Source: Candidatus Parcubacteria bacterium
GTDB taxonomy: Bacteria; Patescibacteria; Paceibacteria; UBA9973; UBA918
Assembly: GCA_021731405.1 (NCBI GenBank)
Contig: JAKFXN010000001.1
Span: 114,369-178,368, forward strand
DNA length: 64,000 nucleotides
Reading direction: 5' to 3'
The notes beneath the pieces were generated by a model, which worked only from the letters and a program-made list of their open reading frames with translations, was not told where the DNA came from and made no database searches. Positions within the stretch are counted from its first letter, which is position 1, and every line of letters starts with the position of its first letter. Made by a program: the position numbers and the translations under genes. Positions 18,212 to 26,206 of this stretch are shown here, one piece after another.

Positions 18212-18661
18212 TCACATCTTGAGGAAGTCAGCCTCGTGCTCGGCAGCAATGCTGCGAACAAAATCCAAATGCTTTTTGAGCGGCACCACTTCTCCCATAG
18301 GAGGAATGATGGGTGTGTGCTCACAGTCTTTATCACGCTCTGTGATAGCAAGCTGCAAGAACATGCGGCTCTTGGCGTCCGAAAAGGTCGGCGCCGGCAC
18401 GAGGACGTACTGGAAGGGTACCTTCCCACGCCGGAGACTTTGTCCCAGTTTTGCGGCCTTGCGGACGCGCCACCAGGTACGAAGGCCGGGTTTATTTTTC
18501 TTGTTGAGGCGAGCCCCAATCACCGCCACGACGAGAGGCTTGTTGCCTTTGTTTGTGGCCGTGAGGTTCAAAAACCATGCCAAAAACCCCTGATTTTCTT
18601 TTTTGTCGGGATGAGAACCCACCACTTCCACCACCAAGGGCTCTTCAGTTTGATTTGCCAC
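18212..18661 (-). CDS. Unknown 149-residue protein in an SD-type cassette (GTG start)
   Basis: Starts with GTG (MANQTEEPLVVEVVGSH), chosen because AGGAG lies 6 bases upstream and a near-consensus promoter precedes it. The protein is basic, with LVVAVIGARLNKKNKPG and QYVLVPAPTFSDAKSRMFLQLAI, which look like strands of a beta-rich fold; no family is recognised and there is no signal peptide. It sits alone in the gap between murC and rsmI with its own promoter and terminator. Confidence 0.65.
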   Translation of the reverse strand: MANQTEEPLVVEVVGSHPDKKENQGFLAWFLNLTATNKGNKPLVVAVIGARLNKKNKPGLRTWWRVRKAAKLGQSLRRGKVPFQYVLVPAPTFSDAKSRMFLQLAITERDKDCEHTPIIPPMGEVVPLKKHLDFVRSIAAEHEADFLKM

Positions 18662-18706
18662 AGCAGACTCCTGTATTTGATATTTATAGAACGAAAACCA
18701 GCTTTT

Positions 18707-18735
18707 AATATACTATATTAAAGCTATTTTGTCAA
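18707..18735 (-). promoter_or_regulatory. Sigma-70-type promoter
   Basis: TTGACA at 18735-18730, 17-base spacer, TATATT at 18712-18707. The -35 box lies inside the last codons of murC. It serves the GTG-start gene at 18661 with about 40 bases of leader. Confidence 0.8.
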
Positions 18736-20037
18736 CAAATCAGCTACTTTGGTGATATCACCCGCCCCCATTACCACTACCACCTCATCTGTAGAGGCCC
18801 TTTTCTTAACCGCTTCGGCTAAGGCACCATGGGTTAGAAAGCACTCCGCTTCAATACCAGCTTTGGTTAGAGCCTCTGCTAGCTGTTCACTTGATACCCC
18901 TGAAGTGTTTTCTTCGCGCGCTGCATAGATAGGAAGCATATACACTTTGTCTGCTTTGGAAAGAGCGCTCACAAAGTCAGTAAAGAGTTCGTGAGTGCGA
19001 CTATAGGTATGTGATTGAAAAACTACCGTTAGTTTTTTGGTTGGATAGAGTTCACGAACACCAGCAATGGTAGCTGTTATTTCAGTTGGATGATGAGCAT
19101 AGTCATCATAGACTGGCACCTTAGCAACATCAGTCACAAAATCTCCTTTGTATTCAAATCGTCGCCACGTACCAGCAAAATACTCAAGTGCGGTAGCTAC
19201 TACTTCGGGCTTTATTTTAAGAGTACTCGCCACTGCTGCGGCTGCGGCGGCATTGAGGCGGTTGTGTATACCAGGCTGCCGAAGCGGAAGCAAAAGGTCG
19301 ATATATGTTCGGTAATCTACAACTGTAGCTTTTACTCCTTCTAGCACCGCTTTGCTGTTTGGGTGAGCGGTATCAATAACAATAAAACCGCTCTCTGGCA
19401 CACTGAGCGCAAGTGTATGAAAGGCGTCTTGTACATCGGCCAAATCTTTGTAGTAGTCGACATGTTCAAATTCAATATTAGTTACCACGAGGATATCTGG
19501 CTTCAGATGAAGAAAGTCTCGTTTGTATTCACACGCCTCAACAACTGCGTACTGACTTTTGCCGCCACGAAAATTACTACCAGTCTTTGCTCTTAGTGAG
19601 CCAATAACCGCAGTAGGATCAAGTCCCGCTTCCTCAAGTACATCAGTCAGCATGGCGGTCGTAGTTGTCTTACCGTGGGTACCCGCTACCGCAATAAGGT
19701 AATACGGATTGGCTACGAGTCCTAGTGCTTCAAAATAATTCATCATCGGTACCCCAAGCGCACGGGCCGCTTTCATCTCTTCATGCGCCTCTGACATCGC
19801 TTCGGTATACACCACCATATCTATGTCAGTCGAAATATTTGAAGACAACTGTTGCGGAAAAAAAACGACCCCCTCAGTTTCTAGAGCTTCAGTAATTTGT
19901 GACGCGGCTCTATCACTCCCCCGCACCTGCTTTTTTTCTCGCAAGAAAAAACGCGCGAGCGCTGACATGCCAATTCCCCCAATCCCAATAAAATGGATGG
20001 TTTGTACTTTTGTAATATCGACAGAGGAGTTATTCAT
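18724..20037 (-). CDS. murC: UDP-N-acetylmuramate--L-alanine ligase
   Basis: A 437-residue Mur ligase. N-terminal IHFIGIGGIGMSALARFF binds the UDP-sugar, AVAGTHGKTTTTAML at about 117-131 is the ATP loop, and YDDYAHHPTEI is the C-terminal substrate motif, all typical of MurC. It adds the first amino acid of the peptidoglycan stem peptide in the cytoplasm. It overlaps murD by 8 bases and so is translated with it. No Shine-Dalgarno is seen. Confidence 0.96.
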   Translation of the reverse strand: MNNSSVDITKVQTIHFIGIGGIGMSALARFFLREKKQVRGSDRAASQITEALETEGVVFFPQQLSSNISTDIDMVVYTEAMSEAHEEMKAARALGVPMMNYFEALGLVANPYYLIAVAGTHGKTTTTAMLTDVLEEAGLDPTAVIGSLRAKTGSNFRGGKSQYAVVEACEYKRDFLHLKPDILVVTNIEFEHVDYYKDLADVQDAFHTLALSVPESGFIVIDTAHPNSKAVLEGVKATVVDYRTYIDLLLPLRQPGIHNRLNAAAAAAVASTLKIKPEVVATALEYFAGTWRRFEYKGDFVTDVAKVPVYDDYAHHPTEITATIAGVRELYPTKKLTVVFQSHTYSRTHELFTDFVSALSKADKVYMLPIYAAREENTSGVSSEQLAEALTKAGIEAECFLTHGALAEAVKKRASTDEVVVVMGAGDITKVADLLTK

Positions 20038-21394
20038 GAGTAGCCATTAGCTGCATAAATTCATCATTTCGTTCGTACTCATTTTTGTACTGGGCAAAGC
20101 TTGCAAAGGCTGGCGAAAACAAAATACAATCGGGCGCCACCGCTGCTAGTTTTGCTTCTTCCACCGCTTGCGTCAAATTCTCAACGACTACTACCTCAGT
20201 AAACCCAAGTGAAGTTAGCTCGACCAGTAATCGGTCGGTGCCGCTACCTGGTGTCAAAAGTACTAACTTAGCATGAGCAGCAATAGCTTCTGCCAACTTA
20301 CTACTATCAATATTTTTATCAGCTCCACCCGCTATAAGTACGATATTCTTTTCATCTCCCGCTAAAGCTTCAAGCGCAACCGTGGTAGCTTGCGGCGTAG
20401 TGGCATTATTGTCGTTAAAAACCCGAACTCCATTTAAAGTACCTATAAGTTGCAAACGTCCTTCTACCCCAGGGAAAGAAGCTAGACCTGAGAATATTTC
20501 TTCTTCAGTTAAGCCCATTGCCAAAAGTGCTTCGTACGCTAGAGCAGCGTTAAGGCGGTTGTGTTCACCCGGCATCGAGAGCAGCATGTCCTCAGGAAGT
20601 ACTGACGCGTCAGCTAAGATAACTTCTTGTCCAAGCGTTTCTTTTGGTAAGTAAGTTTTGGTCATCTCAAATACTTCAGGTGTAGTCACGAGTACTCCAC
20701 TCTCCTCTTGGTGCAAAAAGATCTGCGCTTTGTCCTTGAAGTACAGTGCCATCGCTTCAGCCTTACTCTTGCCGCCACGTTCGTAGTAATTGAGGTGATC
20801 TTCCATAAAGTTTGTGAAGACCGCCACATGCGGACTTATCTCTGCCCAGCCGAATCCTTGGAGCTGCCATGAATCAAGCTCCATAACACAAAGAGAATCT
20901 TCAGCCACTTTTGAAAGGAGTTGGAGATTTGAAACCCCACGCACATTTCCTCCAAGAAGAATTTCTTCACCCGTAGCTACAGAGAGCACGTGATGAACCA
21001 TATGTGTCACAGTACTCTTGCCGCGTGTACCTGTAATACCGATAATCGGAATGCCAGAAAGCTTCGCAAACAGCGCAGCGCTTTGTGCCAAAGGCGCACC
21101 AGCTTTTTTTGCCACTTCAAGATATACCGAGTCCATTGGCACACCAGCTGCGACGAGCACCAAATCGGTATCAGAAAAGTTTTCTTCTTTATGTCCACCA
21201 AGGACAAATCGAATATTTGAAAGATCAGAAAGCTCCGCTACTGAAGACGCGAGCTCGGTCTCAGTCTTGAGATCAGTCACAATTACTTCTTTAGCACCGC
21301 TCTCAGCAATATAGCGCGCATCACCAATACCCCGACCGAGCAGACCAAGCCCCATAACGGTAATTCTTTTATCTTTAAAGTAGTCAGTTTGCAT
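20030..21394 (-). CDS. murD: UDP-N-acetylmuramoylalanine--D-glutamate ligase
   Basis: A 454-residue Mur ligase. RITVMGLGLLGRGIG begins the UDP-binding domain, GITGTRGKSTVTHMV is the ATP loop, and VFNDNNATTPQATTVAL is the MurD-type middle motif; LIAGGADKN follows in the C-terminal domain. It adds D-glutamate to UDP-MurNAc-L-Ala. First gene of the murD-murC pair. TATGAT ends 8 bases before the ATG, so the mRNA should be nearly leaderless. Confidence 0.95.
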   Translation of the reverse strand: MQTDYFKDKRITVMGLGLLGRGIGDARYIAESGAKEVIVTDLKTETELASSVAELSDLSNIRFVLGGHKEENFSDTDLVLVAAGVPMDSVYLEVAKKAGAPLAQSAALFAKLSGIPIIGITGTRGKSTVTHMVHHVLSVATGEEILLGGNVRGVSNLQLLSKVAEDSLCVMELDSWQLQGFGWAEISPHVAVFTNFMEDHLNYYERGGKSKAEAMALYFKDKAQIFLHQEESGVLVTTPEVFEMTKTYLPKETLGQEVILADASVLPEDMLLSMPGEHNRLNAALAYEALLAMGLTEEEIFSGLASFPGVEGRLQLIGTLNGVRVFNDNNATTPQATTVALEALAGDEKNIVLIAGGADKNIDSSKLAEAIAAHAKLVLLTPGSGTDRLLVELTSLGFTEVVVVENLTQAVEEAKLAAVAPDCILFSPAFASFAQYKNEYERNDEFMQLMATHE

Positions 21395-21467
21395 ATCCTA
21401 CTATCATACGGAAAATTGTTGTAATTACCACCGTCAAACAAAAAGACATGATAAACTCTTTACAGAT

Positions 21468-22043
21468 ATGACCAAACGTAAAAAAGCCTTTAATGTCTTT
21501 CTTTTCCTTCTCATTCTCGGAGGTGGTTTAACGGCGTCATTTTTCCTTTCCCAGTACGTAGCCAGCAACAACGGCTCACAGGTACTCATTCAAGAGTTTG
21601 GTCATGTTGGCATCTTACTCATCAGCTTTATTGCTGGTCTCAACCTCTTTATCCCAATCCCAGCCGCCACCTTTGTTCCTGTGTTCACCGCTGGTGGAAT
21701 CTCCCTCTTTGAAATCATCGTTCTCCTCGTTGTCGGTACCATGGCAGCTAATTTACTTTCTTATTTTCTTGGTCGGTACGGTGGAAAAATCACCCATACT
21801 CACTACCCCGAACTGCAAAAGAAATTAGTGGCGCTCTACACCAAACGAAAAGAATGGTTAGTGTATTTTGTATTTTTGTTTACCGCGCTCATGCCACTCC
21901 CTGACGAAGTATTCCTTATTCCTCTTGGAATTATCGGTGTAAGACTCCAGCAGTTTATTGTTCCCCTCGTGCTGGGCACTATTTGTTATCAAACACTCGC
22001 TGCTTTTGGCATCCACAACATCTTTAAGTTCCTTTTGGTCTAA
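21468..22043 (+). CDS. DedA/VTT-family membrane protein
   Basis: A 191-residue integral membrane protein with about five hydrophobic segments. The stretch GLNLFIPIPAATFVPVFTAGG and the later ALMPLPDEVFLIPLG match the re-entrant loops and proline/acid motifs of the VTT (SNARE-associated, DedA) family, which are implicated in flipping undecaprenyl phosphate or phospholipids. In this genome it may support lipid-carrier recycling for wall and glycan synthesis. Divergent from murD. No Shine-Dalgarno. Confidence 0.75.
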   Translation: MTKRKKAFNVFLFLLILGGGLTASFFLSQYVASNNGSQVLIQEFGHVGILLISFIAGLNLFIPIPAATFVPVFTAGGISLFEIIVLLVVGTMAANLLSYFLGRYGGKITHTHYPELQKKLVALYTKRKEWLVYFVFLFTALMPLPDEVFLIPLGIIGVRLQQFIVPLVLGTICYQTLAAFGIHNIFKFLLV

Positions 22044-22111
22044 AAAGACCTCATTTCTACATAAGGTGGAAAAACCCCCTTCCCCACATCCACTTTGCTA
22101 TACTTTAGTAT

Positions 22112-22312
22112 ATGCCATCAAAAAAATTAGAGCAGTATAAATATTTCCAACCCATTGCTTGGACTCTGTGCCTGAGCTTCGCTGGATTTGTCGGCATGCT
22201 CGCTCTCCAATTAGAAACCCAAGTACAAAAGTTTAATACTTCAGCCATTAGCTTCGAGCAACGCCTCACTAACATTGAAGAAATAGTCGGTGCCGTCCCG
22301 CAGTCTGAATAA
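22112..22312 (+). CDS. Small single-pass membrane protein
   Basis: A 66-residue protein with one membrane segment (IAWTLCLSFAGFVGMLAL) and a helical tail (FEQRLTNIEEIVGAV) that could form a coiled coil. No family recognised. TATACT, preceded by TGC, ends 7 bases before the ATG, so this is a clear leaderless gene. A terminator follows at 22321. Confidence 0.7.
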   Translation: MPSKKLEQYKYFQPIAWTLCLSFAGFVGMLALQLETQVQKFNTSAISFEQRLTNIEEIVGAVPQSE

Positions 22313-22320
22313 TATCCAAC

Positions 22321-22348
22321 AAAACCCCGCTCCTAAGAGCGGGGTTTT
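22321..22348 (+). terminator. Intrinsic terminator
   Basis: A 12-bp perfect stem AAAACCCCGCTC/GAGCGGGGTTTT with a CTAA loop, 9 bases after the small membrane protein gene. Confidence 0.9.
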
Positions 22349-22372
22349 GCATTTATAAAAGACGGCCTAGGA

Positions 22373-22402
22373 CTTACATTTTTTTAGAGTTTCTGCTATA
22401 GT
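22373..22402 (+). promoter_or_regulatory. Probable promoter of tRNA-Ile
   Basis: CTTACA (22373-22378) or the overlapping TTACAT at one base later, then TATAGT at 22397-22402 with a spacer of 17-18 bases. Transcription would start about 30 bases before the tRNA. Confidence 0.6.
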
Positions 22403-22435
22403 AGCGAGCACTTGAAGTGACGTAGAAGCCCGTGT

Positions 22436-22508
22436 GCGCGCTTAGCTCAGCTGGTAGAGCATTCGACTGATACTCGAAAGGTCCTAGGTTCGACCCCTAG
22501 AGCGCGCA
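22436..22508 (+). tRNA. tRNA-Ile (GAT)
   Basis: A full cloverleaf: 7-bp acceptor GCGCGCT/AGCGCGC, D arm, anticodon stem TTCGA/TCGAA with loop CTGATAC giving anticodon GAT, and T arm CTAGG-TTCGACC-CCTAG. Discriminator A; CCA is not encoded. The flanks continue the acceptor helix on both sides (see findings). It is isolated from the rRNA genes, although tRNA-Ile(GAT) is often found between 16S and 23S in bacteria. Confidence 0.95.
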
Positions 22509-22592
22509 CACGGGCTTTTACTCTGTCTCGGTACAACTACTTTTGTGCTCAAAGTCCTAGGTCTTGCGGAAGCAACAAATTTTAAACATAAG

Positions 22593-22626
22593 AAAAGCCC
22601 CCGAGTTGAAACTCAGAGGGCTTTTT
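22593..22626 (-). terminator. Terminator of the 22641-22981 cassette
   Basis: An imperfect stem (AGCCC...GAGT/ACTC...GGGCT) with a TGAA loop and T/A tracts on both sides. Acts for the minus-strand gene ending at 22641 and possibly also for the tRNA transcript. Confidence 0.7.
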
Positions 22627-22640
22627 CAGTTGTGCGCGGC

Positions 22641-22871
22641 TTAGGCCTTTGCCCAAATGGCGCGGAAGAACGAACGCACGATGTAGTTCTGGGGAAACAC
22701 CTTCGCTGCGTAGAACAGGAGCACGGCCGAGATCGCGAGCGACTCCCAACCTTGACCGTTTCTGAACAACGTCACGAAACTGTTGATCACCCACCAGCTG
22801 GTGAGAGTCATCAGAAACCAGGCGAGCAGGATACGGGGGGTCAGGGTTTTGACCGAGGACAGAACTTTCAT
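22641..22871 (-). CDS. Small membrane protein (cassette A, second gene)
   Basis: A 76-residue protein with two membrane segments (RILLAWFLMTLTSWWVINSFV and LAISAVLLFYAAKVF) and a basic amphipathic end containing VRSFFRAIW. AAAGGAG lies 8 bases before the ATG, a strong Shine-Dalgarno in contrast to the housekeeping genes. Length, layout and the VRxFFxxxW end resemble the protein at 23150-23380, so the two may be diverged paralogues. Function unknown. Confidence 0.65.
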   Translation of the reverse strand: MKVLSSVKTLTPRILLAWFLMTLTSWWVINSFVTLFRNGQGWESLAISAVLLFYAAKVFPQNYIVRSFFRAIWAKA

Positions 22872-22882
22872 GGATGTCTCCT

Positions 22883-22981
22883 TTATTTGAAGGCTGTTGA
22901 GCCGACGATGACAATGGCAAGGAACACGAGGGTGGCAACAGTCATGAGAGGCTCATACCACCACGGACGAATTTTCTTCAT
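22883..22981 (-). CDS. 32-residue membrane peptide (cassette A, first gene)
   Basis: An ATG at 22981 opens a 32-codon frame (MKKIRPWWYEPLMTVATLVF, then LAIVIVGSTAFK) ending at 22883, 11 bases before the next ATG. It has basic/aromatic N-terminal residues and one membrane helix. It lies directly downstream of a consensus-like promoter, though no clear Shine-Dalgarno precedes it. Too short for standard gene calling; supported by position and composition only. Confidence 0.5.
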   Translation of the reverse strand: MKKIRPWWYEPLMTVATLVFLAIVIVGSTAFK

Positions 22982-23018
22982 TTGAAACGTGCCGCTAGGG
23001 CGTTGTTTATCTACCACT

Positions 23019-23047
23019 ATAGTAGCATATTTTTACCCTAAAGTCAA
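23019..23047 (-). promoter_or_regulatory. Promoter of cassette A
   Basis: TTGACT at 23047-23042, 17-base spacer, TACTAT at 23024-23019. The sequence around it (CATTGACTTTA ... TGCTA) and the GATAAACAAC in the leader also occur in cassette B. Confidence 0.75.
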
Positions 23048-23058
23048 TGACTCTCGCC

Positions 23059-23131
23059 TCTTCCCTAGGTCGGTCCTAGGGAAGGCAGTGGACATAAGAA
23101 GAGGCCAAAACACTTCGTGTTTTGGCCTCTT
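23059..23131 (-). terminator. Terminator region of cassette B
   Basis: A 15-bp perfect stem (arms 23099-23113 and 23117-23131, loop TTC) follows the gene at 23150. A second hairpin, CTTCCCTAGG/TCCTAGGGAAG, lies at 23059-23083. Neither has a long U tract, but the stems are strong. Confidence 0.7.
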
Positions 23132-23149
23132 GAGCTTGGTCTTTGCTCA

Positions 23150-23380
23150 TCAGTAGAACCTGGTTGTGAGAGCATCCCACTTCTGAGCAAAGAACTTGCG
23201 CACAGGGTCGTGCCTCGGTCGCCAAGCAATGTTGTAAAACATCACCACCAGCAAGGAGGCAAAGAGGATACAGACTGACAACGCTGCTGACCAGTCTTTG
23301 AACCCGAAGGTGACAACAAGCAGCAGGAGGCAGAGCTGGAAGACCCCAATCAGCACCAGTACCAGATTTCGAGCGGACAT
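23150..23380 (-). CDS. Small membrane protein (cassette B)
   Basis: A 76-residue protein from the ATG at 23380, chosen over 23422 because TTGGAG lies just upstream of it and the promoter would otherwise be inside the gene. Two membrane segments (LVLVLIGVFQLCLLLLVVTFG and LSVCILFASLLVVMFY) and a basic end with VRKFFAQKW. Same length and end motif as the protein at 22641-22871. Own promoter and terminator. Confidence 0.65.
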   Translation of the reverse strand: MSARNLVLVLIGVFQLCLLLLVVTFGFKDWSAALSVCILFASLLVVMFYNIAWRPRHDPVRKFFAQKWDALTTRFY

Positions 23381-23412
23381 TTCGTTCTCCAAGGGTTGTT
23401 TATCTGTCCTAA

Positions 23413-23441
23413 ATAATAGCACAATTTATGCTTAAAGTCAA
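23413..23441 (-). promoter_or_regulatory. Promoter of cassette B
   Basis: TTGACT at 23441-23436, 17-base spacer, TATTAT at 23418-23413. The leader includes GATAAACAAC, as in cassette A. Confidence 0.75.
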
Positions 23442-23490
23442 TGTTAGTACCAAGACCGTCTCCCTCTTAGATAAGCTATACTATAGTTAT

Positions 23491-23877
23491 ATGAAATTAT
23501 ACCTGTTTGCTGTAAGCCTTTTTATTCTCACTCCTTCCTTCGCCTTGGCACAGTTTTCCCCTTCTCTCCAAAACTTCTTCCGTGGTTTGATGACCTTTTT
23601 TGACTCAACACTTATCCCATTCATGTTTGGGATCGCCTTTCTTATTTTTGCCATCAATGTCGTTCGCTACTTTGTGGCCGGCGCAGGCAATAAAGATGTT
23701 CAGGAAAACGCTAAGAGTGTCGCCCTTTATGGAGTAATGGCTTTTGTCTTCATAACTATTTTCTGGGGAATTGTAAATATGTTTGTGGATTCTACCGGAC
23801 TCGAAGGCTGCCGACCTATCACCTCTGATTACGTCCAAAATAAATTCATGGGACCGCCTCTCCCACCGTGTCCATAA
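23491..23877 (+). CDS. TrbC/VirB2-like pilin-family membrane protein
   Basis: A 128-residue protein from the ATG at 23491: signal peptide ending in SFALA, then two long hydrophobic segments separated by a short polar loop (AGAGNKDVQENAKSVALYG). This layout is typical of the TrbC/VirB2-like small proteins common in CPR and fits the TraG/VirD4-like ATPase at 11513. The upstream ATG at 23428 is rejected because TATACT (23477-23482) ends 8 bases before 23491. The short C-terminal tail contains two cysteines. Confidence 0.6.
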   Translation: MKLYLFAVSLFILTPSFALAQFSPSLQNFFRGLMTFFDSTLIPFMFGIAFLIFAINVVRYFVAGAGNKDVQENAKSVALYGVMAFVFITIFWGIVNMFVDSTGLEGCRPITSDYVQNKFMGPPLPPCP

Positions 23878-23910
23878 GAAGTATTTCTTCTTAAAGTTGG
23901 TAGACACAAA

Positions 23911-23942
23911 AAAAGACCAGCGCCCAAAGGCGCTGGTCTTTT
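23911..23942. terminator. Bidirectional terminator
   Basis: A 14-bp perfect stem AAAAGACCAGCGCC/GGCGCTGGTCTTTT with a CAAA loop. It can end both the plus-strand pilin-like gene and the minus-strand 16S transcript. Confidence 0.9.
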
Positions 23943-24209
23943 TACGTATGCAAATTTTTGCAAAAGAGATAGCGTCCAGCGATTTTCTCTGGGGAGAAAA
24001 AATCGGGACGTAAATTCTGAATAGTCGCTTGCGCTCTTTTCATCATTTAACACTCTTTTGTCTTATCCTAAAAGTCCGGTCTTTCCCTGGGGTCTGATAC
24101 CATTTCAGAGAATTGAGTATCATCTCTCGTTTTGTGCTCAATTGAGGCACAAAACATCGACCAATTAGCCGTGAGTTATAGGGTCACCCCTATAATCCGA
24201 CGTGTCCAA
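23943..24209 (-). other. 16S rRNA trailer
   Basis: No gene. It contains an inverted repeat GTTTTGTGC/GCACAAAAC (about 24129-24155) just past the mature 16S end, a likely processing stem, and a shorter hairpin near 23990. No CCTCC that could serve as a displaced anti-Shine-Dalgarno is seen on the 16S strand. Confidence 0.5.
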
Positions 24210-25672
24210 TTGGAATTAATCCACGACCAGCTTCCGCTAGCCGTGCCTTGTTACGACTTAGTCCTTGTTATCGAGCTTACCGTCGGCCCACGCGAGGTGG
24301 GACTTCGGGCACTCCCGACTCCCCTGACTTGACGGGCGGTGAGTACAAGGCTCGGGAACGTATTCACCGCGGCGTTGCTGATCCGCGATTACTAGCGATT
24401 CCGGCTTCATGAGGGCGAGTTGCAGCCCTCAATCCGAACTGAGGATGGTTTTATTAGGATTTGCTCCACATTACTGTATTGCGTCCCGTTGTACCACCCA
24501 TTGTATCACGTGTGCAGCCCAAGACATCAAGGGACATGCTGACCTGGCGTCATCCTCACCTTCCTCTCCCGTGAGGGAGCAGTCTCGTGTGATACTTATA
24601 ACACACAACGAGGGTTGCGTTCGTTTCCCCACTTAAGGGAACAGCTCAAGCCACGAACTGACGACGGCCATGCATCACCTGCTATACACCCTCGAAGGCT
24701 TCCTAGGTTTCCCTAGGCGTGCAGTATAGTTTCTAGTCTTGGTAAGGTTCTTCGCTTATCGACGAATTAAGCCACATGATCCACCGCTTGTGCGAGCCCC
24801 CGTCTATTCCTTTGAGTTTTAATCTTGCGATCGTACTACCCAGGCGGTCTGTTTAACGCGTTAGCTTCGCCACAGAGAGGGTCGATACTCCCTATAGCCA
24901 ACAGACAGCGTTTAGGGCGTGGACTACGCGGGTATCTAATCCGCTTCGCTACCCACGCTTTCGTGCCTCAGCGTCAAGAATGTGCCAGTAAGCTGCCTTC
25001 GCATTTGGTATTCCCCATGATATCAACGGATTTCACCCCTACACCATGAGTTCTGCTTACCTCTCACACCTTCTAGTTATACCGTTTCAAATGCGAGCCT
25101 GGGGTTGAGCCCCAGAATTTAACACCTGACTAATATAACCGCCTACGCACCCTTTACGCCCAGTAAATCCGGATAATGCTTGGGGCCTCTGTATTACCGC
25201 TCCTGCTGGCACAGAGTTAGGAGCCCCTTATTCATGAGGTAACGTCAATAAAATTCCTCCCTCATAAAAGGTGTTTACGTCCCTAAGGACTTCATCCACC
25301 ACGCGGCGTCGCTCCGTCAGACTTTCGTCCATTGCGGAAGATTCTCGACTGCAGCCTCCCGTAGGAGTATGGACCGTGTCGCAGTTCCATCGGTGGGGGT
25401 CAGGCTCTCACCTCCCCTAGCCGTCGTAGCCTTGGTAAGCCGTTACCTTACCAACAAGCTGATAGCCCGCAGGCCGTTCCCAAAGCGATAAATCTTTACT
25501 CCGAAGAGACCATCAAGTATTATCCCGCCTTTCGACGGGTTATCCCTGACTTTGGGGTACGTACCTACGTGTTCCTACCTCGTCTGCCATGGGCCTAAAC
25601 CCATTCGACTTGCATGCCTCATCCACGCCGCCAGCATTCATCCTGAGCTAGGATCAAACTCTAATTTAAGAC
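24210..25672 (-). rRNA. rrs: 16S ribosomal RNA
   Basis: Recognised from the 5' AGAGTTTGATCCTAGCTCAG (minus strand, near 25663), GGATTAGATACCC, the CCGCCCGTCAAG region and AAGTCGTAACAAGG near the 3' end. About 1,460 nt, so no large intron. The 530-loop primer site reads GCCAGCAGGAGCGGTAA instead of GCCAGCAGCCGCGGTAA, and the 1392 region reads TTGTACTCACCGCC. The 3' end after helix 45 is GGATTAATTCC instead of GGATCACCTCC, i.e. without the anti-Shine-Dalgarno core. It is 26 kb away from 23S and 5S. Ends are approximate. Confidence 0.97.
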
Positions 25673-26206
25673 AGGGCACTAAGAGATAAATCTCTAGTGC
25701 ATCTGCGTTAGTGAGACTATGCGGTACTGTACTACTTCCCGCGCTCAACTAACTATTTACCTAAAGGATAAGACAAAAGAATGTACGACTCCTTGCGGAG
25801 TCATTGATTACTTTTGCTTAAAAATTGTGCATGCATATGTTGTTTTCTGATCAATGCTCAAAGAGTATTGTGAATTTGATGTCGCTATTCTCTCGCTTAG
25901 AAAATCACGGAAATCAAACTACTTCATAAAACTAATATGTACGTCATATATATTGCTGTTGCACAATATATATGGATATTCAACTGCTGAAAAATCATAC
26001 AGTCCCCTAACAAAATACTCGTGCAGTTAAGCAAAAGTAGCAAGTCAGAGTGTTATCAAAATACAGTGTTCTCGTTTGAAGGATTTTGCCGGAACTTACC
26101 CGAGCAAAAGGTGCCAATTGGCGCCTCTTTGTTACCTCCAATGAACAGTGACAAGCATTATACAGATACAAGAAAAATTTGCAAGTCTATTAGGGGGACA
26201 TAAAAT
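25673..26206 (-). other. 16S rRNA leader and AT-rich spacer
   Basis: About 530 bases without a recognisable gene. Several inverted repeats are present close to the 16S start (AGAGAT/ATCTCT) and in the AT-rich part (ATATATTG/CAATATAT around 25948-25975). The 16S promoter must be here, but I could not pick a convincing -35/-10 pair. Confidence 0.5.

Noticed and set aside
22545..22985. 146-codon plus-strand frame and a 118-codon minus-strand frame
   Set aside because: Shadows of the small membrane protein genes at 22641 and 22883, which have promoter, SD and terminator on the minus strand.
22361..23085. Several CCTAGG sites around tRNA-Ile, possible attachment sites
   Set aside because: They share only 6-8 bases with each other, no integrase or direct repeat of the tRNA 3' end is present.
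24132..25049. Open frames of 60-80 codons across the 16S region
   Set aside because: They lie inside the conserved 16S rRNA sequence and have no codon structure; chance frames.
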